Counted from the stretch's first letter, positions 10,302-19,904 are shown. The stretch is DNA of 64,000 nucleotides from Enterovibrio norvegicus FF-33 (GCF_000286835.2 NZ_AJYD02000038.1:248001-312000), one strand, 5' to 3'. A program made the numbers and translations. The notes: a model not told the origin generated them from the letters alone.

Positions 10302-11339
10302 ATGAATTCGCTTTTACGGAAATCGCTCTTAAAAAAATCACTGCTGGCCGCCATGATTGCATCGCTACCGATGGCACAAGCCACAGCAGAAGAAGTGCTC
10401 ATCGGTCTCATCACGAAAACTAACACCAACCCTTTCTTCGTGAAGATGAAGGAAGGCGCACAAGAAAAAGCCACGGAGCTTGGCGCAAAAGTGAGTTCTT
10501 TTGCCGGCCGTTTTGATGGCGATACAGATTCACAAGTTCAGGCCATTGAGAACCTCGTGGCGGCTGGCGCGAAAGGCATACTGATCACACCGAGTGACCC
10601 TCAAGCACTCGCGCCTTCGGTCAAACGTGCTCAAGATGCCGGTGTATTGGTGATTGCGCTGGACACCCCTTTCACACCCCCCAATGTGGCTGACGCCACC
10701 TTCGCGACTGATAACTTCAAAGCCGGTGAATTAATTGGCGAATGGGCGAAAGCGCAAATGGGCGATGAGGCCAAAAATGCCAAAATTGCACTGCTTGATT
10801 TGAGCACAGCCAATATCTCTGTCGATGTTGCACGTAACCAAGGTTTCCTGACAGGCTTTGGCATCGACACCAAAAACCCTAACATTAACCGCGATGAAGA
10901 CGACCCTCGCATTGTGGGTAACGACGTGACACAAGGTTCTGAAGAAGGTGGCCGTCGCGCCATGGAAAACTTGCTGCAAAAAGATCCCAGCATCAACCTC
11001 GTATATACCATCAATGAGCCCGCAGCGGCTGGTGCGTATGAAGCGTTGAAAGCACTAGGCCGACAAGATGATGTGATGATTGTTTCTGTTGATGGTGGCT
11101 GCCCAGGGGTCGATAACGTTGAAGCAGGCGTCATTGGTGCAACCTCTATGCAGTTCCCTTTGCAGATGGCTGCGCTTGGCGTAGAAGCTGTCGTTGAATA
11201 CGCGAAATCTGGCGTCAAACCAGGCGCAACGCCAGGTAAAGCTTTCTTCGATACGGGCGTAGAGCTGATCACTGATGAGCCCGCAACTGGCGTGGCTTCA
11301 TCAACATCTAAGCAAGGTAAAACTAAGTGCTGGGGCTAA
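10302..11339 (+). CDS. frcB: Sugar ABC transporter periplasmic binding protein, FrcB-like
   Basis: A 345-residue type I periplasmic binding protein with a cleavable signal peptide (basic start, hydrophobic stretch, cleavage after about ATA in AQATAEEVL). The mature start [19 protein letters not shown] and the segment SVDGGCPGV are typical of the ribose/fructose binding group. The closest match I can recall is FrcB of the Sinorhizobium fructose transporter, supported by the matching permease and single-domain ATPase. I chose the ATG at 10302 because AAGGAGA lies 6-7 nt upstream; longer in-frame starts overlap the kinase gene. A hairpin separates it from the permease. The sugar itself is not proven. 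Confidence 0.85.
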   Translation: MNSLLRKSLLKKSLLAAMIASLPMAQATAEEVLIGLITKTNTNPFFVKMKEGAQEKATELGAKVSSFAGRFDGDTDSQVQAIENLVAAGAKGILITPSDPQALAPSVKRAQDAGVLVIALDTPFTPPNVADATFATDNFKAGELIGEWAKAQMGDEAKNAKIALLDLSTANISVDVARNQGFLTGFGIDTKNPNINRDEDDPRIVGNDVTQGSEEGGRRAMENLLQKDPSINLVYTINEPAAAGAYEALKALGRQDDVMIVSVDGGCPGVDNVEAGVIGATSMQFPLQMAALGVEAVVEYAKSGVKPGATPGKAFFDTGVELITDEPATGVASSTSKQGKTKCWG

Positions 11340-11353
11340 TCCTCTAATGCGAT

Positions 11354-11376
11354 AGAGAGGGCGAGATGCCCTCTCT
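11354..11376 (+). promoter_or_regulatory. Intercistronic hairpin after the binding-protein gene
   Basis: GAGAGGGC (11355-11362) pairs with GCCCTCTC (11368-11375) around loop GAGAT, 15 bp after the stop codon. It lacks a strong T-run (CACTTTCTTG follows). It therefore looks like the 3'-stabilising or attenuating stem often found between a periplasmic binding protein and its permease, which lets the binding protein be made in excess. Confidence 0.7.
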
Positions 11377-11414
11377 CACTTTCTTGCGAGCACGGACGCA
11401 CTCGGGAGCGCGTA

Positions 11415-12470
11415 ATGTCATCACCACAAAATCCCTCACCTAGCGGCAACAGGCTCGCGGGTGACCAGCTTTCGAACGAAACCTTTAGTCTCGTTCAGCG
11501 CATTCAGCTTTATCTTCACAATCACCCCACAGCAGTACCCTGCCTGGTGCTGATACTTGCGGTCGCTTTTTTCTCTACCTTGGTTGGCGATAGATTCTTC
11601 CATCCGTTCAACCTGTCATTAGTGCTCCAGCAAGTGACGATTATTGGCGTGATTGGTATTGCCCAAACGTTGATTATTTTAACAGCAGGCATAGACCTTT
11701 CTGTCGGCGCCATTATGGTGCTGACCTCTGTTGTAATGGGCCGATTTGCCATCGACTTTGGGCTGCCCGCCCCTGTCGCGCTCTTTGCCGGGCTGCTTGT
11801 GGGCGCGTTGGCAGGCCTAATAAATGGCCTATTGGTGGCAAAAATCAAGCTTCCCCCGTTCATTGCGACCTTGGGGACTTGGAACATCTTTTTTGCTCTT
11901 AATCTGTGGTATTCAAACAGTCAAACCATTCGCTCTCAAGTCATCGACCAGCAAGCGCCGCTGTTACAGTGGCTTGGTAATACCGTCGAAGTGTTTGGCG
12001 CTCGCATCGCCTACAGTTCCCTTTTTATGTTCGTTTTGTTCATCGTGTTTTGGTATGCACTCAATTGGACGGCTTGGGGTCGACATGTTTATGCCACAGG
12101 CGATGATCCTGATGCAGCGCGCCTCGCAGGCATTAGAACTAAACGAATTCTGCTGTCGGTGTATATCACCGCGGGCGTAGTTTGTGCCTTAGCGGCGTGG
12201 GTATTAATCGGTCGCATCGGCTCTGTCAGCCCGCAAGCAGGCTATACCGCCAATCTCGATTCCATAACCGCAGTGGTCATCGGTGGCACCAGTCTTTTCG
12301 GCGGGCGTGGCTCCATTTTTGGCACACTTATCGGCGCCCTGATCGTGGGAATATTCCGAAATGGCCTTGCGCTAATGGGCGTAGACGTGTTGTGGCAGGA
12401 GTTTACTGTCGGCGTATTAATCATTGTTGCGGTCAGTATCGACCAATGGCTGCGGAGGGTATCGTCATGA
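11415..12470 (+). CDS. frcC: Sugar ABC transporter permease, FrcC-like
   Basis: A 351-residue inner-membrane permease of the ribose/fructose class with about eight to ten hydrophobic helices. It contains the family segment ILTAGIDLSVGAIM near residue 93 and the cytoplasmic coupling loop WGRHVYATGDDPDAARLAGI. It ends SIDQWLRRVSS and overlaps the ATPase start by 4 bp (ATGA at 12467-12470), a sign of translational coupling. Together with its neighbours it forms the membrane channel of the transporter. Confidence 0.9.
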   Translation: MSSPQNPSPSGNRLAGDQLSNETFSLVQRIQLYLHNHPTAVPCLVLILAVAFFSTLVGDRFFHPFNLSLVLQQVTIIGVIGIAQTLIILTAGIDLSVGAIMVLTSVVMGRFAIDFGLPAPVALFAGLLVGALAGLINGLLVAKIKLPPFIATLGTWNIFFALNLWYSNSQTIRSQVIDQQAPLLQWLGNTVEVFGARIAYSSLFMFVLFIVFWYALNWTAWGRHVYATGDDPDAARLAGIRTKRILLSVYITAGVVCALAAWVLIGRIGSVSPQAGYTANLDSITAVVIGGTSLFGGRGSIFGTLIGALIVGIFRNGLALMGVDVLWQEFTVGVLIIVAVSIDQWLRRVSS

Positions 12471-13282
12471 GTGAGTCAAACCAAGTACCTGTTCTACAAG
12501 CGCGAGGGTTGGTTAAACGCTACGGGCGAGTCACCGCGCTAGACGGTGCAGATTTCGACTTAATGCCAGGTGAGATACTCGCCGTCATTGGAGACAACGG
12601 CGCGGGCAAATCTAGCTTAATCAAAGCACTTTCTGGCGCACTGATCCCCGATGCAGGAGAGATTACCCTTGACGGTAAGCGCGTGAATTTCAACAACCCG
12701 ATGCAAGCGCGAGAAGCAGGTATTGAAACCGTATACCAAAACCTTGCTGTTGCCCCTGCTCTAAACATTGCTGATAACCTGTTTTTGGGCAGAGAGATAA
12801 GACACAATGACTGGCGCGGTAAATGGTTTCGTATGCTGGACAAAAAAGCCATGCGAGACAAAGCCAAAGAGAAACTCACTGAATTAGGATTAATGACCAT
12901 TCAAGATATTACGCAGGCCGTCGAAACCCTATCAGGCGGTCAACGCCAAGGGGTAGCGGTCGCTCGCTCAGCGTTATTTGGGTCTAAAGTTGTGATCATG
13001 GATGAGCCCACCGCGGCACTTGGCGTTAAAGAGTCACGGAAAGTACTCGATTTGATCCTTGAGGTGAGAAATCGCGGCATGCCAGTGGTACTGATCAGCC
13101 ATAACATGCCTCATGTATTTGAAGTGGCCGATCGGGTTCATATTCATCGCTTGGGTCAACGTGTGGATATTATCTCACCCAGCACCCACACCATGTCAGA
13201 TGCTGTTGCCATCATGACGGGCGCCATGGAGCCCGGCACTTCAGAGTCTGGTACTTCAGAGCAAGCAAAAGCCCCTGCATGA
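12467..13282 (+). CDS. frcA: Sugar ABC transporter ATPase, single-domain FrcA-like
   Basis: A 271-residue single ATPase domain, unlike the double-length RbsA type, which points to the FrcA group. It has Walker A GDNGAGKS, Q-loop VYQNLAVAP, signature LSGGQRQ, Walker B VVIMDEPTAALG and the switch histidine in LISHNMPH. The phrases RGLVKRYGRVTALD and MPHVFEVADR.HIHRLG agree with FrcA as I remember it. The start at 12467 has GGAGGG upstream and overlaps the permease stop. The real ORF is shorter than the longest open frame, which runs back into the permease gene. Confidence 0.9.
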   Translation: MSESNQVPVLQARGLVKRYGRVTALDGADFDLMPGEILAVIGDNGAGKSSLIKALSGALIPDAGEITLDGKRVNFNNPMQAREAGIETVYQNLAVAPALNIADNLFLGREIRHNDWRGKWFRMLDKKAMRDKAKEKLTELGLMTIQDITQAVETLSGGQRQGVAVARSALFGSKVVIMDEPTAALGVKESRKVLDLILEVRNRGMPVVLISHNMPHVFEVADRVHIHRLGQRVDIISPSTHTMSDAVAIMTGAMEPGTSESGTSEQAKAPA

Positions 13283-14193
13283 AAACACTGAATGCCCTGA
13301 CACTTTACCTCGTCTGCTTGTTTCCTTCATGGTCTCAGGCAGCCATCACGGCAGGTGTCAGCGTGTCAGATCTCACCAACCCCTACTTTGTTACCATGGT
13401 GCGAAGCCTTCGCGATGAACTACAAATAACGTTTGGCGATGATGTTCGCCTACTGGTTCGTTCCAGCGCTTATGATCACCCTCGCCAAGTGAGACAGCTT
13501 GAAGAATTTGTCGCCGAAAAGGTTGACGTTATTTTCCTCGTTGCGTCCGACGAACACAAAATCGGCCCTACGGTTGAACGTATCGTGACACATGGAACAC
13601 CCATTTTTGCTATTGATGTACGCGCTAAAGGAGCAACTGCGACCATTACGACTGACAATGTTCAGGCCGGACGCATTGCTTGCAAAGGGCTAGCGGAATC
13701 ACTGAATGCCCGCGGAAATGTAATCATCATTAACGGCCCCCAAGTTTCTTCTGTCATCGAGCGCGTGACCGGATGCAAACAAGCGCTGGTGCACTATCCC
13801 AAGATAGTGGTCATCAGTGATCAATTGAACGGCACGGCAAGTATTGAAGGCGGATTGGAGAGCATGGCGTATGCACTACAAGCGTACTCAGGGATTGATG
13901 GCGTGTTTGCGATTAACGACCCGACAGCTCTTGGCGCAGAGCAAGCCATCGTACAAGCCAACGCCAACGCGCTGATCATGTCTGTAGATGGAAGCCCTGC
14001 TGGACGTGATGCCCTACTTCAAAGGCGAAAAGGCTGGATAGGCACAGCAACTCAGTTTCCAGATGTCATGAGTCGCGAAGCTGTCAAAATCGCTGATAAA
14101 TGGCTCGATGAACATAAAGTCGATAGCACAGAAGTGTTAATACCCACAAAACTAATGAATCAAGACAATGCCGATTCATTTAGCGCATGGTGA
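13279..14193 (+). CDS. Second periplasmic sugar-binding-like protein
   Basis: A 304-residue type I periplasmic binding protein with a signal peptide (hydrophobic LTLYLVCLF, cleavage after SQA). Binding-fold landmarks are GVSVSDLTNPYFVTM, EEFVAEKVDVIFLVA and FAINDPTALGAEQA. It overlaps the ATPase stop by 4 bp (ATGA), so it is the last gene of the transporter operon. Transporters of this type normally have one binding protein. A diverged second copy beside a TorS-like kinase could be a sensor subunit (as TorT serves TorS), an alternative solute receptor, or a paralogue losing function. I favour the sensor role but cannot show it. Confidence 0.8.
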   Translation: MKTLNALTLYLVCLFPSWSQAAITAGVSVSDLTNPYFVTMVRSLRDELQITFGDDVRLLVRSSAYDHPRQVRQLEEFVAEKVDVIFLVASDEHKIGPTVERIVTHGTPIFAIDVRAKGATATITTDNVQAGRIACKGLAESLNARGNVIIINGPQVSSVIERVTGCKQALVHYPKIVVISDQLNGTASIEGGLESMAYALQAYSGIDGVFAINDPTALGAEQAIVQANANALIMSVDGSPAGRDALLQRRKGWIGTATQFPDVMSREAVKIADKWLDEHKVDSTEVLIPTKLMNQDNADSFSAW

Positions 14194-14360
14194 ACAGTGA
14201 CGACGAATAAGGACATGGATCGGCGCTTTACACAAATAGTGAGGGGTCGTGTGTTAGGCGCTTTGTGCTAGGGTCGATGTAAACAAGAGAAAAGCACTGA
14301 ACCGATGCTTAGAGCGTTACGCTTCGTTTTCAACCAGACCTAAGCGGTACTCATTCTGAC

Positions 14361-15269
14361 CTAAGTCACTGGCGACTGTTTTCGATCCCTGCCAACGAAT
14401 GTCACTGCAATACCAAGTAATATCACAGACGCAGAAATCATCATTCGCATCGAGATAGACTCAGACATCAAAAGGTGACCCGCAAATGCTGCCATCACAG
14501 GAACTGACAGCTGCATCACCCCTGCTTGTGTCGCTTTAAAGTGCTGTATCACGCCGTACCATATGGCGTAGCCAATCGCGGAAGCAATGGCACCAGAAGC
14601 AATGGCCAGCCAAACACCCTCTTGAGAAAGCGTATTCATTGGAATATTGAGTAAGAAAAATGGAATAACAAAGAAAAGACTTAGTCTAAAGTTAATACAG
14701 TTAGCTTTGAGTTGTGGCACTTTCATTTCTTTACCCAGCACGCTATACGCGCCCCACGCCACACCTGAAATCGCCATCAATATACATCCCCACACATTTG
14801 GAGAATTTACACCAGGTGAAACAAGGTAGCCCAAACCACAAATGGCCGTTAACGCACCAATGTATTCCATGCCACTTGCGCCACCTTCGCGATAGTGACC
14901 GTAAGCAAACATGGTTAGTTGAACAAAGGCAAACAAGATAAGTGCCCCCATTCCGGTATCAAGGTAGAGGTAAGCAAACGAAAACGTGGCGGCGTACAGA
15001 AACAGCATCGCTGCCGCCAACCAATGCTCAATCGCACTATGGAGCAATTGGCAATTGTCTTCCGGCGTGTTGCGCTTTGCTGCGACTAAAGAAGAAAGCA
15101 AAAACAACATCGCGGCACCAGAAACCAGCCGGATTGAAGTAAATGAAGCGGGATCGATATCCGTGTCAGACAAGGCCATACGGCAAAGCACAGAGTTTGC
15201 TGCGAAGAAAATCAACGCGAGAATCGCCATTGTTATGTTTTTAATAGAAAAAGATTCTGCTCGCAACAT
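14361..15269 (-). CDS. EamA/DMT-family transporter
   Basis: A 302-residue inner-membrane exporter of the drug/metabolite family with about ten hydrophobic helices in two EamA repeats. The first repeat shows FFAANSVLCRMALSDTDIDP followed by the typical FTSIRLVSGA. The second ends YGVIQHFKATQAGVMQL...LLMSE. I chose the ATG at 15269: the longer open frame starts only at a TTG (15380) and would add 37 residues without family resemblance. Substrate unknown; metabolite or amino-acid efflux is usual for the family. Confidence 0.85.
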   Translation of the reverse strand: MLRAESFSIKNITMAILALIFFAANSVLCRMALSDTDIDPASFTSIRLVSGAAMLFLLSSLVAAKRNTPEDNCQLLHSAIEHWLAAAMLFLYAATFSFAYLYLDTGMGALILFAFVQLTMFAYGHYREGGASGMEYIGALTAICGLGYLVSPGVNSPNVWGCILMAISGVAWGAYSVLGKEMKVPQLKANCINFRLSLFFVIPFFLLNIPMNTLSQEGVWLAIASGAIASAIGYAIWYGVIQHFKATQAGVMQLSVPVMAAFAGHLLMSESISMRMMISASVILLGIAVTFVGRDRKQSPVT

Positions 15270-15482
15270 AGTTCCATTCACTGTAGTGACACGTGCCAAT
15301 ATTGACCGTGTAGCTTCTACATATCTTTCACACCTTTGAGAAAAATCAGATTTTTTGTTTGGTATGTTGAACTTTGTCAAGACTCATAGAATGAATATAA
15401 TGGGCAATATCTCAACAATGTCGTTTGGAAATTCGACGTTGAGAAGGTAAAATATCGCTCCTGATTTTTAGTGGTGAAGTGA

Positions 15483-16172
15483 ATGTCTGACGCTAAACGC
15501 AAAGCGCTTAAAAAGATTGCAAAATGTTTGGAGCTGAGTAACTCATCCAACATCAATGAAGCTGCCGCAGCGATAAAAATGGCACAGAGCCTGATGAAGA
15601 AATACGGCTTGGATCAAGACGATATTGATTTCATCCGTATGGGAAAAACCACATCAGCCACCCTGCTACCCACCTCGATCAGCGACGCTGTTCTCAAAAT
15701 AATTCGAGGCATTAATACCCGCTTTGGCGTCGAATGTGTGCTAACGAACCACAAAGGGCTTAAAAAAGCAGAATTCATTGGCGATGCCGATCGCGCCATT
15801 TTCGCCGCCTTCGCATTTGATATTGTCTATCGTGAAATGAATGAACACATTGGACAATTCCGCAATAGCTTCCAAGGTTCAGGCACATCGCAAACAGAGA
15901 TCACTCGCAGAATGGGTTCGTTCACGTTTGGCTGGCTTGATGGCGCATTAGCAAAACTGCCTAACATCGCGCCTGATGGCGATGCAGACAAAAAAATCAA
16001 AGACTATATCGACAGCCAGTTCAAGAACATCGACCGTGAAACCTTTAAGCAACAATTGAGAGATGCGATGAAGGGGATCACAGACGATTATGAGAAAGGC
16101 ATGAAAAAAGGAAAACAGATTTCCGTCAGCCGCCCAGTGTCTGGCAAACAAGCAGCAAAGCGCCTCTACTAG
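15483..16172 (+). CDS. DUF2786 domain protein
   Basis: A 229-residue cytoplasmic protein whose first 45 residues (KALKKIAKCLELSNSSNINE through MKKYGLDQDDI) are a DUF2786 domain. The rest is helical and ends in a strongly basic tail. The family occurs in bacteria and phages and its function is not established. GTGAAGTG just before the ATG is a modest ribosome site. An intrinsic terminator overlaps the stop codon. Confidence 0.8.
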   Translation: MSDAKRKALKKIAKCLELSNSSNINEAAAAIKMAQSLMKKYGLDQDDIDFIRMGKTTSATLLPTSISDAVLKIIRGINTRFGVECVLTNHKGLKKAEFIGDADRAIFAAFAFDIVYREMNEHIGQFRNSFQGSGTSQTEITRRMGSFTFGWLDGALAKLPNIAPDGDADKKIKDYIDSQFKNIDRETFKQQLRDAMKGITDDYEKGMKKGKQISVSRPVSGKQAAKRLY

Positions 16173-16181
16173 GCGCTTTTT
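16159..16181 (+). terminator. Intrinsic terminator overlapping the DUF2786 stop codon
   Basis: AGCGCCT (16159-16165) pairs with AGGCGCT (16171-16177) around CTACT, followed by a T-run to 16181. The stop codon TAG (16170-16172) lies at the loop/stem edge, so the last codons are inside the hairpin. Confidence 0.88.
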
Positions 16182-16369
16182 CATTTAATCCCAACACTGC
16201 GACAACGTCACTTACCCCCCAGTTAGCCCCAGTTAATTTCACGCAAGCCACTGAATTAACAATAATCCAACAAAAAACCTCTTTTTTTGAACAGTGTTGT
16301 ATTAAAAAAGCCTGAATTTCTGTCCTGCCTATTGTATTGCGCGCTTTCCCCGCCTAGCCTAGCTTATTA

Positions 16370-16414
16370 AATCACCACATCAGTTGGTGATTGAAAAGAT
16401 TTGCGAAAAGCAAA
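16370..16414 (+). promoter_or_regulatory. Two hairpins in the leader of the OmpA-like gene
   Basis: AATCACCA (16370-16377) pairs with TGGTGATT (16385-16392), then TTTGC (16400-16404) pairs with GCAAA (16410-16414). Both lie in the 317-bp gap before the porin gene, about 75-120 bp from its start, where the 5' untranslated leader is expected. Stable 5' stems protect ompA mRNA in E. coli; the same role here is inference. I saw no convincing -35/-10 pair. Confidence 0.45.
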
Positions 16415-16489
16415 CTTGTGGTGGTGACTTGTAACGTAGTACTGAAGTCTCTCTTACCAAACCCTCTCTAGAAGGAATGGAGAAAACAA

Positions 16490-17476
16490 ATGAAAAAAGC
16501 AGTGATAAGCCTTGGATTAATTGTGGCCATAAGTCCATTGGCAAGTGTATACGCTCAAGATGATTCAAACTTTTACCTCGGTGCTCGCGTCGGTTCTTCA
16601 ACACTTTCAGACGCTTGCCAAGTTGGCAGTTGTGACGACAACGAAGTCGGCGGCGGCTTAATTGGTGGTTACGACTTCGGTAACGGTTTCTCAATTGAAT
16701 CAACCTATGATTACCTAGGCCATTTCGATGCAAGCTATAGCCCAACACCTGGCGCTATTAGTGGCGATCTGACCGCATTGACCTTGGCGCCAAAACTGGG
16801 CTTCGGTATTACTGACCAAACTGAGCTTTACGGTAAAATTGGTGCCGCTTGGTGGGATTGGAACAGCAACGCAGGCGACCAAGACGATATTTCTCTGCTA
16901 GGTGCAGTAGGTCTTGATCACCGTGCAAGCGATCTGGTTAATGTTCGACTTGAATACCAATACATCCACGACATGGATGAAGGTTACTTCAACGCCGATA
17001 ATCACCTGATCAGTGCTGGTTTGACTTTCCACTTCGGTCGTACCTCTGAGCCAGAACCAGTTGTCATGGTAGTTGAAGAAATTGTTATTGTTGAAACAGT
17101 CGCAGAGCCTAAGAAATATGTGTTCTCTGAAGCCGATGACGTAGAACTGTTTGCGTTTGGTAAAGCAACCTTGTCAGATGGTGCTTCACAGCAACTAGGC
17201 CCGATGCTTAAACGCCTACAAGATTTTGATACCTCAACGGCTATCATCGTCGGTCACACTGACAGTGTCGGTTCAGAAGCATTCAACCAAACGTTGTCAG
17301 AAGAACGCGCACAGACTGTTGCAAACTACTTCGTCGATAACGGCATCAGTGCAGACCGTCTGAGCGTTGTTGGTGCAGGCGAAAGCGATCCTGTAGCGTC
17401 TAACGACTCTTCAGAAGGCCGCGCTAAAAACCGCCGCGTTGAAATTGAATCACCTGAGTTTGTTTACGAAGAGTAA
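16490..17476 (+). CDS. OmpA-family outer membrane protein
   Basis: A 328-residue porin-like protein. Residues 1-22 are a signal peptide (VISLGLIVAISPLASVYA, then QDD). Residues about 23-180 form an eight-strand OmpA-type barrel (LGARVGSSTL, KLGFGITDQTELYGKIG, ending SAGLTFHFGR with the terminal aromatic). A Pro/Glu/Val linker follows. Residues about 205-325 are the peptidoglycan-binding OmpA domain (GHTDSVGSEAFNQTLSEERA, GAGESDPVASN, GRAKNRRVEI). It tethers the outer membrane to the cell wall. GGAATGGAG upstream is a good ribosome site. The gene stands alone with its own terminator. Confidence 0.93.
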   Translation: MKKAVISLGLIVAISPLASVYAQDDSNFYLGARVGSSTLSDACQVGSCDDNEVGGGLIGGYDFGNGFSIESTYDYLGHFDASYSPTPGAISGDLTALTLAPKLGFGITDQTELYGKIGAAWWDWNSNAGDQDDISLLGAVGLDHRASDLVNVRLEYQYIHDMDEGYFNADNHLISAGLTFHFGRTSEPEPVVMVVEEIVIVETVAEPKKYVFSEADDVELFAFGKATLSDGASQQLGPMLKRLQDFDTSTAIIVGHTDSVGSEAFNQTLSEERAQTVANYFVDNGISADRLSVVGAGESDPVASNDSSEGRAKNRRVEIESPEFVYEE

Positions 17477-17507
17477 TCACACCGAGTGATGACACGCCAA
17501 TGACCAG

Positions 17508-17534
17508 AGCCACGTCGTAATGACGTGGCTTTTT
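17508..17534 (+). terminator. Intrinsic terminator of the OmpA-like gene
   Basis: Nine-base-pair stem AGCCACGTC (17508-17516) / GACGTGGCT (17522-17530) with loop GTAAT and a T-run to 17534. It lies between convergent genes. Confidence 0.93.
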
Positions 17535-17551
17535 AGTTCATGTGGACAGAA

Positions 17552-18118
17552 TCAAACGCCAGCAGTTGGTTCCCAGCCCACAAGCAAAGCATCAATAACC
17601 GGACGATCTTCGCTTCGCACACCCGCAACGCGCTGATAAAGCGGACGAGAACGATCATTCAAACGGGGATATTGCCAACCGTGGGTGGTTGTAACAAATG
17701 TTTGGGCGAAATCCGCAGAGTACCGCAGGCAACCTGCCATCACAGTATCAACGTAACTCTGCACCACTGGCTGAACGGTACACGGCGTAATCACCTCTTC
17801 TGTCACGTATACATAAACAGGCCCATCAATAACAAACGCATCGTCCAATACCTTAACGCGTTCACTGTCTAACAATATCCGCTTATAACCTGCCTCACGA
17901 ATATCAAAAACATCGAGCGCCGAGTCGTCAATGTGAATCAATACGCCATTGCAATAACCATTCCCTTCACGAACAACAAGTGGAGACATCTTGGCTGTAC
18001 TCACTTTACTCCAATGACGTTGCAAGCCAGACACCAGCGCTGGAAACGCTTTCCCAGTCTCACCCGTCAATCGTCTAGATTCGTCATTAATCAAACTGCC
18101 ATAACCAAAAATGTACAT
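17552..18118 (-). CDS. Gamma-glutamylcyclotransferase-like protein
   Basis: A 188-residue protein starting MYIFGYGSLINDESRRL. The YGSL glycine-rich loop is the substrate-binding signature of the gamma-glutamylcyclotransferase/AIG2 fold. A conserved acid is expected as the catalyst and the glutamate in FDIREAGYKR is the candidate. Family members act on gamma-glutamyl peptides including glutathione; this one's substrate is unknown. It is convergent with the porin gene and divergent from the carboxypeptidase. Confidence 0.75.
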   Translation of the reverse strand: MYIFGYGSLINDESRRLTGETGKAFPALVSGLQRHWSKVSTAKMSPLVVREGNGYCNGVLIHIDDSALDVFDIREAGYKRILLDSERVKVLDDAFVIDGPVYVYVTEEVITPCTVQPVVQSYVDTVMAGCLRYSADFAQTFVTTTHGWQYPRLNDRSRPLYQRVAGVRSEDRPVIDALLVGWEPTAGV

Positions 18119-18413
18119 AAACCCACTTCTTCTTTGTATTTCCTACAGAATACTCGACAAACGCGTGCTAATGTCAAACGAACGAGGACATCGCTTGGCA
18201 CTAAACAAGAGTAAAACACCTCAAGCGCCCTCTCAATCGACGCTTTTTCAACCAGATAACGTTTGATTGCGTCATCATCATCGAAAAATTTAAGCTCAAT
18301 AATAACAACGCCTGACAACAGCATTATCATCGTCCTGATGAGCCTACCATGTTGAAATGGTAAGAATGGAATCATTCACAGCTCACGGTTGAGATACGAG
18401 ATGGAATAACACT

Positions 18414-19904
18414 ATGAAAGCGATAGAAAAAATCGAAAAACAGTTTCAAAAGCTCTCCAGCTATTCGCATTTAGCCGCGATTTGTGGCTGGGACCAAGCT
18501 ACGATGATGCCAGACGGCGGCAACGACGCACGCTCAAAAGCCATGAGCGACCTCGCCGTGCTTTGCCACGAAACACTCACAGACTCACGCATGGGTGAAT
18601 GGATAACAACAGCAGAAAGTGATACGTCACTCACTAACGAACAACGAACTAACCTTCGTGAAATTAAACGCGCTTGGACTCAAGCCACGCAATTACCGTC
18701 AGAACTGGTTGAGAAGAAATCTCTGCTTGGTTCAAAATGCGAACATGAATGGCGCAGCCAACGCGGCAAAAACGATTGGCCTGGATTCGCAGAGAACCTG
18801 AAAAAGGTCGTAGAGGCGTCTCGAGAAGAAGCTAATACCCGCGCCACTCAAACGGGTGTCCGCCCTTATGACGCCATGCTCGACCTTTATGAACCCGGTA
18901 TGACCACCGAAAAACTCGACATACTGTTTGGCGATCTTAAATCATGGCTGCCAAACCTGATTCAGAAAGTGCTCGAAAAGCAAAAATCGACGGTAATCAC
19001 CGAGCCAAAAGGCCCTTTTGACACCGACAAACAAGCAGCTCTCGGCAAGCAGATGATGGAAATCCTCGGATTTAATTTCAATCACGGACGACTCGATGTC
19101 AGTGTTCACCCATTCTGCGGGGGCGTACCTTCGGATGTTCGTATTACCACCCGTTACGACGAGCAAGATTTCACGTCTGCGATAATGGGCGTGGTTCATG
19201 AAACCGGACATGCGCGATACGAACAAAGCTTGCCAAAAAGCTACGCAGGCTTTCCCGCTGGCGAAGCCCGCTCGATGGGGATTCATGAAAGCCAAAGCTT
19301 GTTCTTTGAAATGCAACTGGGTCGACATCCGTTCTTCGTTGACCACCTCGCCACACTATCCGCAGAAGCCTTCGACAAACAAGACGACGCTGCATTTGGC
19401 AGAGAAAACATCAACGCCCTCTACCAGCGCGTCCGACCTGGCTATATCCGTGTTGATGCAGACGAAGTGACCTACCCAGCACACGTCATTCTTCGCTTTG
19501 AGATCGAACGCGACCTAATCGAAGGAAAAATTGAAGTCGATGACATTCCAGCCTTGTGGAATCAGAAAATGCAGGAATATTTGGGTCTCTCAACCGACGG
19601 CGAATACACTAACGGCTGTATGCAAGATATTCATTGGACCGATGGAAGCTTTGGGTACTTTCCAAGCTACACACTAGGCGCCATGTATGCCGCACAATTC
19701 ATGCATGCCATGCGTAAAACCGTCGATGTGGATGCATGCTTAAAGAACCTAGATTTGGCGCCGGTCAGTACATGGTTGGAAGAGAACATTTGGTCAAAAG
19801 GCTCAACGCTCTCCACCGATGAATTGGTGATTCAGGCGACGGGCGAACCACTCAACCCTGAGTATTTCAAACAGCACTTGATTGCGCGTTACTTGATTGA
19901 TTGA
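18414..19904 (+). CDS. M32-family carboxypeptidase (thermostable carboxypeptidase 1 type)
   Basis: A 496-residue cytosolic metallocarboxypeptidase, the normal length for the M32 (Taq) family. The zinc site is H262-E-T-G-H266 in VVHETGHARYEQ, and conserved family segments include CGWDQATMMP near the start, HPFCGGVPSDVRITTRY and MGIHESQSLFFE. It removes C-terminal residues from peptides. A frameshifted copy of its last ~220 bp lies at 22458-22676, with offset 2820 bp, flanking the next gene. Confidence 0.93.
   Translation: MKAIEKIEKQFQKLSSYSHLAAICGWDQATMMPDGGNDARSKAMSDLAVLCHETLTDSRMGEWITTAESDTSLTNEQRTNLREIKRAWTQATQLPSELVEKKSLLGSKCEHEWRSQRGKNDWPGFAENLKKVVEASREEANTRATQTGVRPYDAMLDLYEPGMTTEKLDILFGDLKSWLPNLIQKVLEKQKSTVITEPKGPFDTDKQAALGKQMMEILGFNFNHGRLDVSVHPFCGGVPSDVRITTRYDEQDFTSAIMGVVHETGHARYEQSLPKSYAGFPAGEARSMGIHESQSLFFEMQLGRHPFFVDHLATLSAEAFDKQDDAAFGRENINALYQRVRPGYIRVDADEVTYPAHVILRFEIERDLIEGKIEVDDIPALWNQKMQEYLGLSTDGEYTNGCMQDIHWTDGSFGYFPSYTLGAMYAAQFMHAMRKTVDVDACLKNLDLAPVSTWLEENIWSKGSTLSTDELVIQATGEPLNPEYFKQHLIARYLID

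Noticed and set aside
16330-16370. Sigma-70 promoter (TTGCGC ... TAGCTT) for the OmpA-like gene
   Set aside because: Spacing is acceptable but both hexamers are weak; not reported as a feature.
18091-18375. 94-codon minus-strand frame upstream of the cyclotransferase gene
   Set aside because: It overlaps the start of the better supported gene at 18118, has no family resemblance and no ribosome site.
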